This document shows positions 31,529 through 42,853 of a stretch of DNA of 64,000 bases, piece after piece (position 1 is the first letter of the stretch; the number at the start of each line of letters is the position of its first letter). The DNA comes from Prorocentrum cordatum. Taxonomy: Eukaryota; Sar; Dinophyceae; Prorocentrales; Prorocentraceae. Position numbers and translations under genes: made by a program. The notes beneath the pieces were generated by a model. The model worked only from the letters and a program-made list of their open reading frames with translations. It was not told where the DNA came from and made no database searches. The stretch is from contig CAUYUJ010016479.1 of assembly GCA_963575745.1 (NCBI GenBank), positions 1-64,000 on the forward strand, read 5' to 3'.

Positions 31529-33120
31529 CTAGTCGACGTTGAGCTCCCCTTTCCAGTCCATCTCGTAGGCGTCGAAGCCAGATCTGCGCCAGGCGTCCAA
31601 GAAGCCCTTGCACGTAGCCTCGTCGTTCAGGTAAGGGTTGCTTTGGGACTTCGCTTTGGAGCGATTAGGGAACTTCTGCGTGTAGCCGTGCCAGATCCCG
31701 TTGAACGTGCCTTCCAGGACCTTCTGGGGGCGCGCAATCTTGTCGGCTGGGAGCTCATCGTGGTCCAGGTTGACGCTGCCCAGGTGCTCGCGATACATGC
31801 TTCCTCCTGTAACAGGGTCGCGGAGATTGTCGAAGGCCTTCCGCGCGCTGCCGTTGCGAGGAGGGGTCGAAGGGCGCCCGCTGTCGTCGGGGCCAGGGCG
31901 CGCAGCGCGCCTGTCCACGGCCCGGGCGCCGAGCGCGCGCCTATCACTGACGGCGTTGCTTCGCCGCGGTGGTAGCGGATCGCCCGTGGATCTGGCGGGC
32001 GCAGCGGCGTCCGCGGCTGCGGGCGCAAGGGGGATCTGCGCCCGGAAGGCGCCCAGAGGATCGTCGCCCGGGCTTGGGCTTGCTTCTGGGGCGCCCTCGC
32101 TTCTGTCCTCGCGGCTGCCCACGTGCGAGGGGGGGGGGGCTGTCGCGCTGCTGGGGGCCCTCGTCTACTTCTGCGCGCTCGCTCGGCGACTCTGCTGGGG
32201 ATGCCGGTCGCGGGTCGTCGAAATCCACAGACTGGTCCCTTTTCGTTGGAGAGCCGCCGGCGCCGTCATGCACATTGTCGTCGTTCGAAGCAACGGGAGG
32301 GTCGAGCTCCTACTCCTCGCCGCCGAACTCCTCGCCGGCCTCGTGGTCCTCTCGCCTGCCCTGGGGGGGCGCCGGGCCCGTCCCTGAGCCTCCTGGGGCC
32401 AGGTCACCTTGACCAGGCGGCCAAGCAGGGCCATCCCTGCCGGGTGGTGCCCCTCGCGCCGGCCCCGCGGTGACTCGCTGGCCTCTGGCTTGGGGGCGAG
32501 CCAAGCCCCCGCATTCGCACCTGCTGCAGTCTCGAGAATCATCTCGCCGCCCGAGCTCGCGACTGGGCCCTGGTGAGCCAGGTTAGCGATGGTGGCTGTT
32601 GCGAAGGCGCCCGCGTCGAGGCCCACCAGGAAGTCAGCGAGCACTGCGAGCTCGTGCCGAAATGGGCTGGGCCCCCTGTCTCGCGCCAGGGAGGTGTAGT
32701 GCTGCTGCCAGGCTTCGCTGTGAAGTGGGCTGTTGGCGAGGTGCTTTACCTCTCTGGCGGCCGCCCAGCGCGCGCCGTCCCAGTCGACGCGAAACGGCGA
32801 GCCGTCTGCTGGCACCTCTGAACTGCGCATCCTGGCCAGGAAGGGGACCAAGCTGCTAGCCGGCCAGGAAGTTCCCTGATCCTTCGGCTCGAAGATGGCG
32901 CTGCCCTCGGCTTCCTCGCACTCCTGCCGGAACGGGTCGACGTCTGGGTGAAAGTCGCGGAGGTAGGTAACGAGGAGGTGCTACACCTCGCGGAGTTTGC
33001 TGGTCCGACTACGCTGCTGCACGTCATCCGCCGCCAGGCACAGGTCCGCGACTGACCGCGAGCTGAGCGCAGGGCAACTAGGCGGGGAAAGCTCTGGCAG
33101 GAGGGCGAGTAGGTCCGACG
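31529..33120 (-). pseudogene. C-terminal module of the helicase-locus family, copy 1
   Basis: Minus-strand reading runs from about 33120 through a TAG at 32983-32981, then VDPFRQECEEAEGSAIFEPK, RVDWDGARWAAAREV and AVLADFLVGLDAGAFATATI. A frame-disturbed linker around an 11-G run (32129-32139) follows, then MYREHLGSV, VLEGTFNGIWHGYTQKF and GFLDAWRRSGFDAYEMDWKG, to a stop at 31529. Each segment has a counterpart in the same order at 53649-55420 (RIPWDGQRAAAA, LGGAFNGAWIGWARKAG, FLQAWKNAGYDAYK). Shared order and spacing, not composition, support homology. The family function is unknown. One stop plus frame slips indicate decay. Confidence 0.7.
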
Positions 33121-33723
33121 CTGTCCTGATGTGCGCACCCCCGTCGCTACCGCCCGCGGGGGCGCTGGTGCCGTCCCTCGAGCTCCGTGCTGCTGGCTCC
33201 TTCGAGTATTCGTCCTTGACGGTGGCGTTGGCGAGCCTTGGATGCAGTCGATCCGCGGCGTCCGGGGCACCTTGGCCCCTGGTGCCCTGGCGCGGCCTTT
33301 GGGTGAGTCCTCGGGGTAGACCTCGGGGTCGGCGGGGTTACTTTTTTGGGTCGGCGGCTCCGAGGCAGCGGACAGGGGGCGGAAGGCGTCGTCTGGGCCA
33401 GCAGGCGAAGCTAATTAGCTACAACAGGCAACGCACCTGCAGTAATAATTTGCAAAGAATGCGAGGTGTGCACATGCACTGAGCAAAATGCTCCACATTA
33501 AGGCGAACGCACCTAGGCGCCAGCCACACCGAGGTGAAGCAGACCGCAGTGCTATGCAACGGAGAAGTCGCCCTGTCGGCGCCAGCCCGCGCAGCCAACC
33601 TAGCCGAAGCGGACAGGTAGAACCGAAGCGACACGCTGAAGGCTGAACCACTCAGCGCGAAGTCCGTACCACCGCCGCACGCGGGGTCGGCTGAGACAGG
33701 GGCAAAGGAAGGGCGGGGACCTA
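33121..33723. other. GC-rich spacer, no gene seen
   Basis: Mixed GC-rich sequence. GAAGGCTGAACCACTC near 33640 also occurs near 30140, linking it to the dispersed repeat of the previous region. Confidence 0.45.
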
Positions 33724-34105
33724 CAGAGCTCTCACTCCACGATCCACACCGCTGCCCGTGGTGGGGCCGGTGCGTCAGCCATCGTTTCGAAACCAGTCAC
33801 AGGCCAGGAAGCAACGATGAAAGAGGACACGCAAGCCCAAGCGCCAGCACTGCCGCCAAGCGGGCAACGGCCGAAGGTCGCCGAGGTACGCTGCAGCCGC
33901 GGCCAGCTCATAGGCGCTGGGGTGCAGTCAGGGCTGAATCTGACCGCAGAGAGAGCCGGGGGACGGCAAGTACCAACAGAGCACTCACTCCGCGGACCGC
34001 GCCGCTGCCCGGGGGGGGGCCGGCGCGCCGTCATCGTATCCGAAACCAGGGACTGGTCGGGGCAGCAACGATGAGAGAGGACAACGCTGGCCCAAGGGCC
34101 AGTAT
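33724..34105. repeat. 252-bp tandem duplication, diverged
   Basis: The segment starting CAGAGCTCTCACTCC (33724) is repeated from CAGAGCACTCACTCC (33976), with shared CAACGATGAAAGAGGAC/CAACGATGAGAGAGGAC ends. Two copies, clearly diverged. Confidence 0.75.
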
Positions 34106-34152
34106 ACTGCAACCTCGCAGGTGCCGGTCACGATCGGCGGGGTTGCGCGAAG

Positions 34153-34305
34153 CGTCTAGAATTTCTGTGGGACGGATCTGCCTCGCAAGGACCCGTTTTG
34201 CATGACTGCTTCTTTCCTTCGATCTTGCGGTTGACCATGAAGCCCAGCAGCTTCCTGTCTGCATTGCGGAGCTTGACAGGACGCATCTCCGCCAGTTTTG
34301 CCGCC
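34153..34305 (-). pseudogene. short minus-strand coding-like fragment
   Basis: One minus frame reads KLAEMRPVKLRNADRKLLGF then MVNRKIEGKKQSC, which looks like ordinary protein, over about 50 codons. It is bounded by a C-rich run at 34302-34320 and by GC-rich repeat. No family is recognised. It could be an exon remnant of the 35500-36485 fragment. Confidence 0.3.
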
Positions 34306-35145
34306 CCCCCCCCCCCCCTCGCCCCCCCATTCCACTTTAGGAATGAGGGCCAGGGGGAGGGGGGGAGGAGGGCTGTAGAGCGCCGCTGGTAAGCATAGCC
34401 CTGAGTCGGGCGCGGCGCATGGGCCCTCCCGCCCTTGAACCAGTGCTCGCGCAGGTTCGGCGGGCAAATCTTCTCTGGCTGTTCGTCCTCCGCGAGGGCC
34501 CGTGGCCAGGCGCTGGCGAGCCGCCCCTCGATCGCGCGCGCGCAGGCGGCGCCGAGGGCGAAGGCCTGCGAGACCTAACGCGATGCCTGCGAGCCTCGTC
34601 CGGGGGGTGGGAGGCGGCCTGCGACGCCTGTCGCAGTGGGCCACCAGAGGCCAGTGCGACATCGGTCCTGACCAAGCGAGATCGGCGTCGAGCTGGAATG
34701 CGGCAAATATTGCTGCGGATCGCGCGGCGACCCAACTCTCGACCGTGCGACGATCAAGCAAGATGCGCTTGAGCTGCGCAGTCCCGAAACCCTACCCGCC
34801 CCCCACAGGGCCCATCCCGACGCGAATTCCCCCGCCCCGCCACGGACCCCCCCCCTCCCGTGGCGGAACGGACGGGGGCCCACGGATTAGCGGGCGTCTT
34901 CGCAGTGGGAGGGCGCCCACGGGTCCACGGGGGCCCAGGACGATTCTGGAGACGCGCAAACGGGCCCAGACGGGGGCCCCCTGCAAGGGCGGTCGCCGCC
35001 CGCCCGACCCAGGGAGCCGCGCCCCAGGGGCTGGGCGACGCCGCGCCCCCTCGCGCGAGGGCCCGCCAAGCCAGGGACGAGGAGAAGACGAAGGGGTTTT
35101 CAGCTGGGCGCGGCCCCCCTCAAGCCGGGCCGGACGCGGGCTGCG
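34306..35145. other. GC-rich, no gene seen
   Basis: Starts with a long C run (about 34302-34320). The long ORFs here are Arg/Pro/Gly-rich on both strands and lack motifs. Confidence 0.45.
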
Positions 35146-35492
35146 AGCGGCTGCCCGTTCTGGCCGCTCCCCGGGGCGCTCGGCGGCCAGCTCGCTCGCC
35201 AGTGCGCCGACGACGCCCCCGCCCCAATGGGTCGCGTGGAACTCCGCCGATGCTGGCGCCAAGTCATTTTACCGATGCGCCGCAAGTGCGATACCGATCA
35301 GCTGGGGATGCATCGCGCAATCAGCCCTTGGTAGCCTGCTGCCCCAGGCCGCGCGGCGGCCAGCTCTCTCGCCCGTGCGCCGACGAGGCTCCCGCCCCGA
35401 AGGACCGCATGGGGCCTCGCCGCTGCTGGCGCTCGAAAGTCTCACCGACGCCCCGCCACTGCCCTGCCGATCAGCTGGGATTGGTCTGCTTC
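35146..35492. repeat. about 185-bp tandem duplication, diverged
   Basis: GCGGCCAGCTCGCTCGCC (near 35180) and GCGGCCAGCTCTCTCGCC (near 35355) begin two parallel copies, each ending in CCGATCAGCTGGG (35293 and 35477). Divergence is moderate. Confidence 0.7.
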
Positions 35493-35499
35493 TGGCGCT

Positions 35500-35767
35500 G
35501 GTGCGCGTGTTCCCACAACTGCTGCTGCTGCCGCTGCTGCTGCCGCTTGTTCTTTGACATGCCAGACCGCCCGGTGTTCGGGCAGCCGCGGGCGCCTCCG
35601 ATGTCGGAGAACCCAGGCGGGCAGTCGAGGAGCATATTCCGCCCTTCGTGGCCCAGGGCGGGTGCGCTCTGCCAGCGGGCGGAAAGCGCGGCAATTGCTT
35701 GCGAACTTGCCCCGGGGAAGGCGCGGGCCCCCGCGGTGGGGGCCAGCGCCCAGCTGTCCGAGTTCAG

Positions 35768-35808
<41 letters not shown>

Positions 35809-36485
35809 AAAAAAACTGAGCACATGCTTGATGAGCTTCTTGTGGGCCTTCTCGCTGCTGGCCCCGGTGGCCTCCACGACAGCGTCGGTTTCCTCATTCA
35901 TGAGGCCGCCCAGTTAGATGTCACCCTTGCGGGTGCGGATGGTGGAGACCAGCTTGGCCGCCCTGGGCGCGGCCCCCTCCTGCTCGACGTCGCCATGGCC
36001 AGAGTAGACCATCTCCGCCTGCTCGGACGGCTTACGCCCCAGGGCCCGCCGAATGGACTCGGCCTCCCCGTCGCTGGCCCCTGACGCGCCCCCCATGTTG
36101 ACGGTCAGGGACGGGGAGACGATGGCCCGATGCTCCGACGCGTCGGCGCCTTCCTCCCCCCGCCTGCGGCCGTGCTTTCTGCCGTCGCGCCTCCAGTGGC
36201 CGCCGCCCGCGGCGGCGCCTCCAGGTGCCTCCTGCTGGCCCCGCTTCGCACAGCGCGCCTACTTTTTCGGACTGTAGGGGGGCCGTCTTGCAGAACGGGC
36301 AGACGTGCGCGATGCGATTGTCGCCGCCGATCGCGAAGTCGGCCGTGGCTCCCAGACGCTCATCTTTCAGGATGGCTTCGCTGACCTCATCCAGGTTGAC
36401 ATTCGGGTGACCGGCCTTCGCGACCTCGGCGTGCGTGGCGAGGTATGTGGTCGCAACTTGCTTTGACGGGGGGCCCTCCTTCTGC
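35500..36485 (-). pseudogene. broken minus-strand gene fragment with Cys pair
   Basis: Minus reading from 36485: VATTYLATHAEVAKAGHPNV, NLDEVSEAILKDERLGATAD and AHVCPFCKTAPLQ, where the CPFC could bind zinc. A frame change in a G-rich stretch near 36160 leads to the frame of 36096-35914 (RRALGRKPSEQAEMVYSGHG), which ends in a TAA at 35914. The same frame continues with MNEETDAVVEATGASSEKAH. A TA microsatellite interrupts it, and near 35640-35500 GRNMLLDCPPGFSDIGGARG and a Gln-rich end follow. No family is recognised. Stop, frameshift and microsatellite mark it as a pseudogene. Confidence 0.45.
35773..35807. repeat. TA microsatellite
   Basis: About 17 TA repeats inside the broken gene fragment. 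Confidence 0.97.
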
Positions 36486-36559
36486 TAACTCCTGATGTTG
36501 CACCTATACGACCACCCTTCGGGTGATAAGGAGGTTCGGGGGGGGGGAGGAACCAAAGT

Positions 36560-36710
36560 CTCACTCGGTCGATCTCACAATCGATCTGACTATCGATCTC
36601 ACAATCAATCTCACGATCGATCCCACTATCGATCCCGCAATCGATCTCGCATTCGGTCTCACTATCGATCTGACTATCAATTTCACAGTCGATATCACAA
36701 TCAACGTCAT
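36560..36710. repeat. 12-bp repeat ATCGATCTCACA
   Basis: Degenerate 12-bp units (ATCGATCTCACA, ATCGATCTGACT). The minus strand reads as repeating IDxEIDSQID, a consequence of the period. Confidence 0.9.
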
Positions 36711-36794
36711 CATCAGCATCAACAATACCATCGTCATCCACGTCATCAACATCAGCATCATCGGGAAACCATCACCATCACCTCATCACCATCG

Positions 36795-36829
<35 letters not shown>

Positions 36830-36948
36830 GTCATCATCACCATCATCATCGTCGGTTCACCATCATCGCCACCATCATCAGCACCAACAGCAGCACCATC
36901 GGGAAACCATCCTCATCATCCTCGGAACACCACCACCATCATCATCAC

Positions 36949-36980
<32 letters not shown>

Positions 36981-37376
36981 CCTCATCATCATCATGAACA
37001 ACATCATCAACATCATCATCATCATCGGGACACCATCATCATGACCAGCAACATCATCACCATCAACATCACCATCACCATCATCGGGGCACCATCATCA
37101 TCGTCACCAAAATCACCATCACCATCATCACCATCAACATCAGCAGAATCATCATCACCATTATCGGGCCGCAATCATCAAAATCATCATCAGCACCTCA
37201 TCAAGATCCTCATCATCAACATCATCATCATCACCATCGGGGCACCATCATCGTCATCCGAATCATGCACCTCATCATCATCACCGGGGCACCATCACCA
37301 TCACCTTCATCAACATCATCATCTTCATCACCATCATCATATCATCATCATCGTCAACACCATCAGGACCATCATT

Positions 37377-37418
<42 letters not shown>

Positions 37419-37675
37419 GGGACACCATCATCCTCATCAACAACATCATCATCAACAACTTCGGGACACCATCATCCTCATCAACAACATCATCATCAAC
37501 AACTTCGGGAAACCATCATCATCGCCACCATCATCACCATCATCAAAATCAGCATCGTCAACATCACCATCACCGGGACACCATCACCATCATCATTACC
37601 ACCATCACCATCATCATCATCATCAACATCATCGTCATCATCAGCATCATCATCATCATCATCGGGACACCGACG
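36711..37675. repeat. CAT/ATC trinucleotide tract with CATCGGG interruptions
   Basis: Nearly 1 kb of CATCATCAC-type triplets interrupted regularly by CATCGGGACACC and similar. The 540-codon plus ORF (His/Ser/Ile runs) is spurious. Confidence 0.95.
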
Positions 37676-38111
37676 GGACACCGGCGGGACACCGCGCGGC
37701 ACTGGCCCCCGGACAGGAATCATTTGGTCCGGCCGCGCCTCAGCCGGAGGCGGGACACTGGCGGGGCACCGCGCGGCACCGGCCCCCAAACAGGAATCAT
37801 TTGGTCCGGCCGCGCCTCAGCCGGAGGAGACTTTCTTCTCGCCCGCCCGCACAACTTCGCCTCGCCCGCGCGCACGGCACGCACGAACACGAAACCGAAA
37901 CCGATTTCGCGGCAGGGAGGCTCTCCGATCCACCTCGATCCCACCCCCTCACCTCCGACCGCTCGGCGTTCAAGCTCACGTTTTTTCTACGGTTTGCGGT
38001 CGCCCCAAGACTCCACTGCTGAAGCGGGCGCGCGAGAACGGCATGCAAGTGCGCCGCTGGCCGCCTCTGCGGCAGCATCAGACAGGCGTTGGCAAGATTG
38101 CAACTCGCACA
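37676..38111. repeat. short tandem duplication, then spacer
   Basis: CAGGAATCATTTGGTCCGGC with the following CGCGCCTCAGCCGGAG occurs twice (about 37717 and 37792, 75 bp apart). From 37840 to 38111 no gene is seen. Confidence 0.75.
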
Positions 38112-38645
38112 TCATGACAGTGCTGCCTGAACAGAGGCCAAACGCCTACTCGCAGGCATCGCGCCGCTCGAAGGGTTTACCCTCGCTCGCCTGCACCCCG
38201 ATCTGGAGCCACCAGCCCCCCCCCCCCCCGATGCACCATCGCTGACGCCTCCATCGAATGCGCCACGGAGAGCAGTCTTACGAGTATAAGGAAAACCATG
38301 CAGTACGATCTCGACCCCCTCCTCGGGCCTCCCAGGACGGTGCAACAGCGCGCGCGTTACCTCTTCGATAGAAATGCTCGCGCAGATCCTGCCCCATACG
38401 CGGAGCAGAAAGCCCCCCTCGAGGATAGCATAGACATCAATCACATTCTGAGCGTTCCCACTACTATTACGAAATTGATCCTTAGATGCCCCCCACTCAT
38501 CCCTCATCCAATTTATAATAGTTCTACCATCTCCCAAGACCTCGAGCCCGATATGCTTAATCAAATCGGGGCCCTAGTCAGTCTCATTCTCAAAATTCTT
38601 CATGATACGATATGCCGCTTCATCGTCCACCATCTCCTCCTCCTC
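38112..38645 (-). pseudogene. LINE C-terminal RNase H-like segment
   Basis: The minus frame reads VDDEAAYRIMKNFENETD, a TAG at 38576-38574, then IGLEVLGDGRTIINWMRDEW and NAQNVIDVYAILEGG. The pattern of an acidic residue in a GD turn followed by NW resembles RNase H-like tails of some LINEs. It lies downstream of RT on the same strand, as expected. A CTC tract (38633-38690) replaces the upstream link. Subfamily assignment is from memory of such tails and is tentative. Confidence 0.5.
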
Positions 38646-39752
38646 CTCCTCCTCCTCCTCCTCCTCCTCCTCCTCCTCCCATGCCCCATATCCAGAGCTC
38701 GGCTAAGATGAGATAACATGCGTTTTGAGTTGCCCGAGTCCCGTCTTCCCCAACATGTGCTGGTAACCTTTGGACCTTTCAGAAATCGAAAAATACAGAT
38801 CTCGCAACTAAGTACATACTGCCCAATCCCCAGACGTCCACCCCCTTGCTCTTCCTCCCGCGAGATGTCGCGTAAGTTCTTTCTTCTCGTACCACTGCAA
38901 TGCCGATGCAAATGTCTCGCGGCCCTCCGCCCTGCGCCCACGGACATGCACCGCGGCCAGTCTCGAGGCCAGGCGCTCCTTCGACATCGGCTCCGCCAGA
39001 GATTAGCGCCGCCCGAAATCGACGATAACGGGCAGGCATGTCGGCCGCGACGGACTCTCGACGCAGCTCCCGCCGCCTCGCGCGTGGCCAAGCTCTTGGC
39101 CCGACATCCGTTGAGCGAGCTGCTGGAATCAGGCCTCTCCCCAGCAATATTCGCGGCGACTGAGCCCGGGGCCAGGGCGGGATTTGCGTTCTCAGCAAAA
39201 ACATCGGCGACTGAACCGGGGCCGTATGCCGCGGGCATGGCTCGGCTTCGCGATCAAAACGCCGCTCGAGGCTTCAATCTCGCGAAGACGAATACGCGCA
39301 GCCTCTGCCACATCTTTCGCCCAATCCCAAGTGAGTTCCAGCCCGAGTTGAACGGCGCGGCGAAATCCGCACGAAAGATATCGACGACGACCTACCTCGC
39401 GCCTCCTCTTCTGAAACTCCGCCTAGCCTTCCGCCCTCTTCTTCCTCTGCCCCGACATAGTCGCCAAGCGGCGCCCCTCGAACGAGCGCATTTTCGCCAG
39501 CGTCGCAACGTCCGCCGTCTTCCCCTCGCAATCAAACAACATCGTCAAGACCACCCCCGACCTGCAGCGCTCAGACCTATCGCTCACAGATGTGCCAGAC
39601 GCCCGGTAGTAGCGCATCTCTCCAAATAAAAATGTATGAGCTCTTTCATTGGCCTGCTCCGCATCGTAGCGTTCTCTCCAAGACCCCTCGAATGCAGTTG
39701 CTAGGAGATCAAGATGCTGCGCCCTTAGCAGCGTGAAAAACTGCGGGCTCAT
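38646..39752 (-). pseudogene. LINE region after RT, decayed
   Basis: Several minus-strand segments read as protein in different frames, the best being 39752-39423 (HLDLLATAFEGSWRERYDAE, then AHTFLFGEMRYYRASG), directly after the RT frame. Between 39400 and 38700 frames change often and no motif is firm. It is interpreted as the LINE ORF2 connector between RT and the terminal domain. Confidence 0.45.
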
Positions 39753-40560
39753 CTACTCCACCCTCGTCTGTCACCAACGCGCGCAGGGCCCGCGCAGGGG
39801 TCGGCGGGGTACCTGGAGGCGCGGCCGAACCAAGGCACAGATATCGAAACGATTTGGGCTTCCACGCGAGCCCTGCTCGAAGCAACGGCACGCCCATCTC
39901 ATGTATCATTCGAGAAAGATCCCCCTTCGATTGGGCGCGCAACAGCAAGTTATCCGCCTACAGGGAATGCGCAATTCTCCGGCCCTGGAAAAGAGCGCCC
40001 GTTCCCAGTCACATACAAGGCCCCCCCTCGCTGCGCCACGGCATCGCAACATTCTGCCACAAGAAAGAAGATGCATCAAGAAATATCATCGGACGCTCAA
40101 CACCTCCAGTTCGAACGCTACAGTCCGACATCGCAGGGGTCGACGTCTCGATTCCCTCAAAGGTGGCCGTGCTACTATTCCTCGCCATTGGCTCCATCAA
40201 AGCATGCATGAGATCATCTGGCATGGGCAACTGTTCCAAGCAACGCAAAGCAAGACGAGGCGATGCATTATCAAAAACCTGCAGAACATCAAGGTTTGCT
40301 AGGAAAGACATCCTGCTTACCCCAAAGGGCTGCATTTTGGGAAATACGTTTCAAGACCGAAGTGACCTCTGACATTTTACGCACAGGAAACCGTGCACAT
40401 GCACATGGTGTTTGTCATGCGCTGTCCTCTCCTCAATCAACATCACAATGCATGTCACATACCGCTTCACGACGGCACTCTGCATGCGCGGCGCGCGAGT
40501 ATCCCGAAGGCCCCTGCAGTCGCATTCCTCCGGCATCAACGTCGCGGAGATCTTCCCCAA
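39709..40560 (-). pseudogene. LINE reverse transcriptase, palm domain
   Basis: A single minus frame carries RT motifs in order: CIVMLIEERTAHDKHH, DVLQVFDNASP (motif A, FD), GGVERPMIF (motif B), ADNLLLRAQSKGDL (motif C, ADN where most RTs have ADD) and GLAWKPKSFRYL. It is broken by TGA at 40353-40351, TGA at 40011-40009 and TAG at 39960-39958. The last is immediately before ADN, where an aromatic residue is expected, so the catalytic loop itself is hit. The element would copy its own RNA by target-primed reverse transcription; this copy cannot. Confidence 0.82.
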
Positions 40561-41413
40561 AGCACTCTGGCCACGTCACCTTCCGTTCGTGCAGCCCCTG
40601 GAAGCTGACCGAGACCCGACGGGGGGTCGCCCGCGCGAGGTTCTTAATCATGGTGACCGCGACGCGATCAGGATCGGGGGCTTTTCCCGTTTTGAGTTCC
40701 GCCCGAGCCCGCTGGAGCAGCGCTGTGTCAAAATTCGAAGAAGCCCCCTGGATGCGACCTTTCAGCGCCGACAGCGCCTCCTGGATCTCCTGACGGGCCT
40801 CGGGGTCCTCAACCTCCTCGCGCGCGTGGCCCAGCAGGGCGGGCCCCCATCTTTCACGATGCTGGCGCTCCTCGCCCATCTCTAACTTCGGGGTGACTGT
40901 TGTAACCTTCCTCCCCCTCCTGCTGTTCGCTTCCATCCTCCACCTCTGTATCCTCGCCTCCAATCTCCCCCCTTCTTCATCGTCTCGGCGCGCATCTTGG
41001 CCGTCGCAGAGCAGCGCGCTTTTCATGTTGGGCATGCCAGTGGTCATCGGACTTCTTGGGGGTGGCCTTTTTTTCCGGGGGTTCTTATCAATGTGCTCCA
41101 CCTCCACGGCGGCGTCGATCAGGTCCGCGCCCAACGCATCTATCATGGCCCCGTGGTCTCCCCCCCCCCCCCCCTCAGCCCCAAGACAAAGACATCCATG
41201 CCGCGAGCCTCGGGCATTCATCGTCCGCGCATACTGGGCAGGCCCCCATCGGCCTCTCATGCACAGATCTATCATGGCCCCGTGGTCTCCCCCCCCCCCC
41301 CCCTCAGCCCCAAGACAAAGACATCCATGCCGCGAGCCTCGGGCATTCATCGTCCGCGCATACTGGGCAGGCCCCCATCGGCCTCTCATGCACAGAGCAA
41401 CGCCGAGGGGCAA
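40433..41413 (-). pseudogene. LINE ORF2, RT N-terminal part
   Basis: A minus frame of 326 codons. The C-terminal half has RARAELKTGKAPDPDR, matching the GKAPGPDG finger motif at the start of LINE RTs, preceded by a Lys/Arg-rich part. The N-terminal part contains a 43-residue segment duplicated exactly (see the repeat at 41138-41395). Near 40450 the frame slips into that of 40560-39709. Confidence 0.72.
41138..41395. repeat. exact 129-bp tandem duplication
   Basis: The segment beginning ATCTATCATGGCCCCGTGG at 41138 is repeated at 41267 without visible change, including a run of 15 C in each copy. 129 bp equals 43 codons, so the frame survives. Confidence 0.92.
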
Positions 41414-42850
41414 CTCTTCTCCTCGCCGACGGCGCGCAACCCAGAGAAGTCACAGGGCAACAATGGTCGTTCAAGGCACGCTCAAACTTCTCAATGGGAA
41501 TGGTCGGAAACGCACGGTTGACGGTCTCAAAGATCATCCAGTTCACAGCAATCGCACGTCGGTTAAGACGTTTACTAACCCCAAAATAGTACAAGACGCG
41601 CTCAGCACCGCGGTGCCCCCTCCAGGTGATTCTCCTCTGGCCGAACGCGTTTTCGAGGATCTCCCACTCGCCGCAAAACTGAAGCAGAGCGCGACGCATG
41701 CTCCCGCTCCGTCATTCACGCCGTGTCTTGAAACCGGATGCCAGCCGCCCTCTACCACGTCTACCTTGTCCCCTTGCACCTCCTACTTCCTCCTGCAAGC
41801 CTTCCCCGCGCGGGTGCACGTCCTGCGCGTGGTCAACGCCCCCCCCCCCCCCTCCTTCGGCTGCCTGGACATCCCGAGACCCCTCCCCAAGACACCCCTG
41901 GCCCGTCTCCAAGAAGCCATTCACCTCGCTGCAGGGGGGGCTCGATGTCCGCATCTGCGAGCAGGACAAGGTCACGCGGCAGCTTGGGGTATTTGGACCT
42001 ATGGCAGCGTAGCCGTCGTGATATAACAAGTAAAACATGCTCATATATGTGAGCCCCCCATCGGGCTGAGTCAATTGCCCCTGATCCTCGCGTGGAAGGT
42101 GGGCGCGCGCAACTGTCGCGCTGGCGAAACCCGCGGCGCCGCATCCTCGACCTCGACGCGGGGCTCTCAGGGAATCCCCCCGCTCCCCCGCGAAGAGCAG
42201 CGAAACCTCGCAACGTTCACTTCTAGTACTAGTATTACCTCGTCTACCAAGGTTACGCGCGCATATCGACAGACTCTGTCAATCCTGCCAGAGAAATACC
42301 CTGCTTGCTCATCGGATCCACAATGTCATGGCCCCCCTTCCTCGCCCGACGGACATTCCATGACGCCATGGTGCCGCGGCTTCTCTAGTAAGACGGCGCG
42401 CTCAGCTTCGCCCAAAGAAGCTCGACATCGACGCCGGGCTCAAGCTCCATCATCGCGCGGGCAATCCCCCATCCCCCTACACCATAGTACTCGGCAACAA
42501 ACTTGCCAGGCGCAGGCAACTTGCCACTCGCACCCCGCACGAGCGTCGCAGGAGGCCCCGTTCCCCCACGAAGATTAGACACGTGGTTCTTGAACATCGC
42601 GAACACGGTCTGGAACTTCCCTGCGGCAGCTAAGTGCGGTTTCTTCCATGGCGGAGCCTCTGAGTGGACCCTCGTGCCCCGGGGGGGGGGGGGGCGACGG
42701 CATGTCGCCCTCGGAGATGGCGCGAGCCAGCTGACGACGAAGTCCCCGCTGCTTGCCCCCATCGGTCCCCTTCTTGACGTAGATGCGCGCCCGAGAGTAG
42801 CCCCGCGCCTCCCTCCCCGACTTAGCGCGCTTATACTCACCCATGTTCAT
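41304..42850 (-). pseudogene. LINE region between ORF1 and RT
   Basis: Coding-like minus segments occur at 42850-42575 (MGEYKRAKSGREARGYSRAR), 42640-42385 (GKFQTVFAMFKNHVSNLRGG, then VGGWGIARAMMELEPGVDVE) and 41699-41400 (LLQFCGEWEILENAFG, then LNRRAIAVNWMIFETVNRAF). An endonuclease is expected here in most LINEs, but I could not identify its catalytic motifs. The region near 41840-42060 is low-complexity. Confidence 0.45.
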
Positions 42851-42853
42851 CTC

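Noticed and set aside
36495-38117. 540-codon plus ORF rich in His and Ser
   Set aside because: Produced by CAT triplets; the minus strand is equally open in parts.
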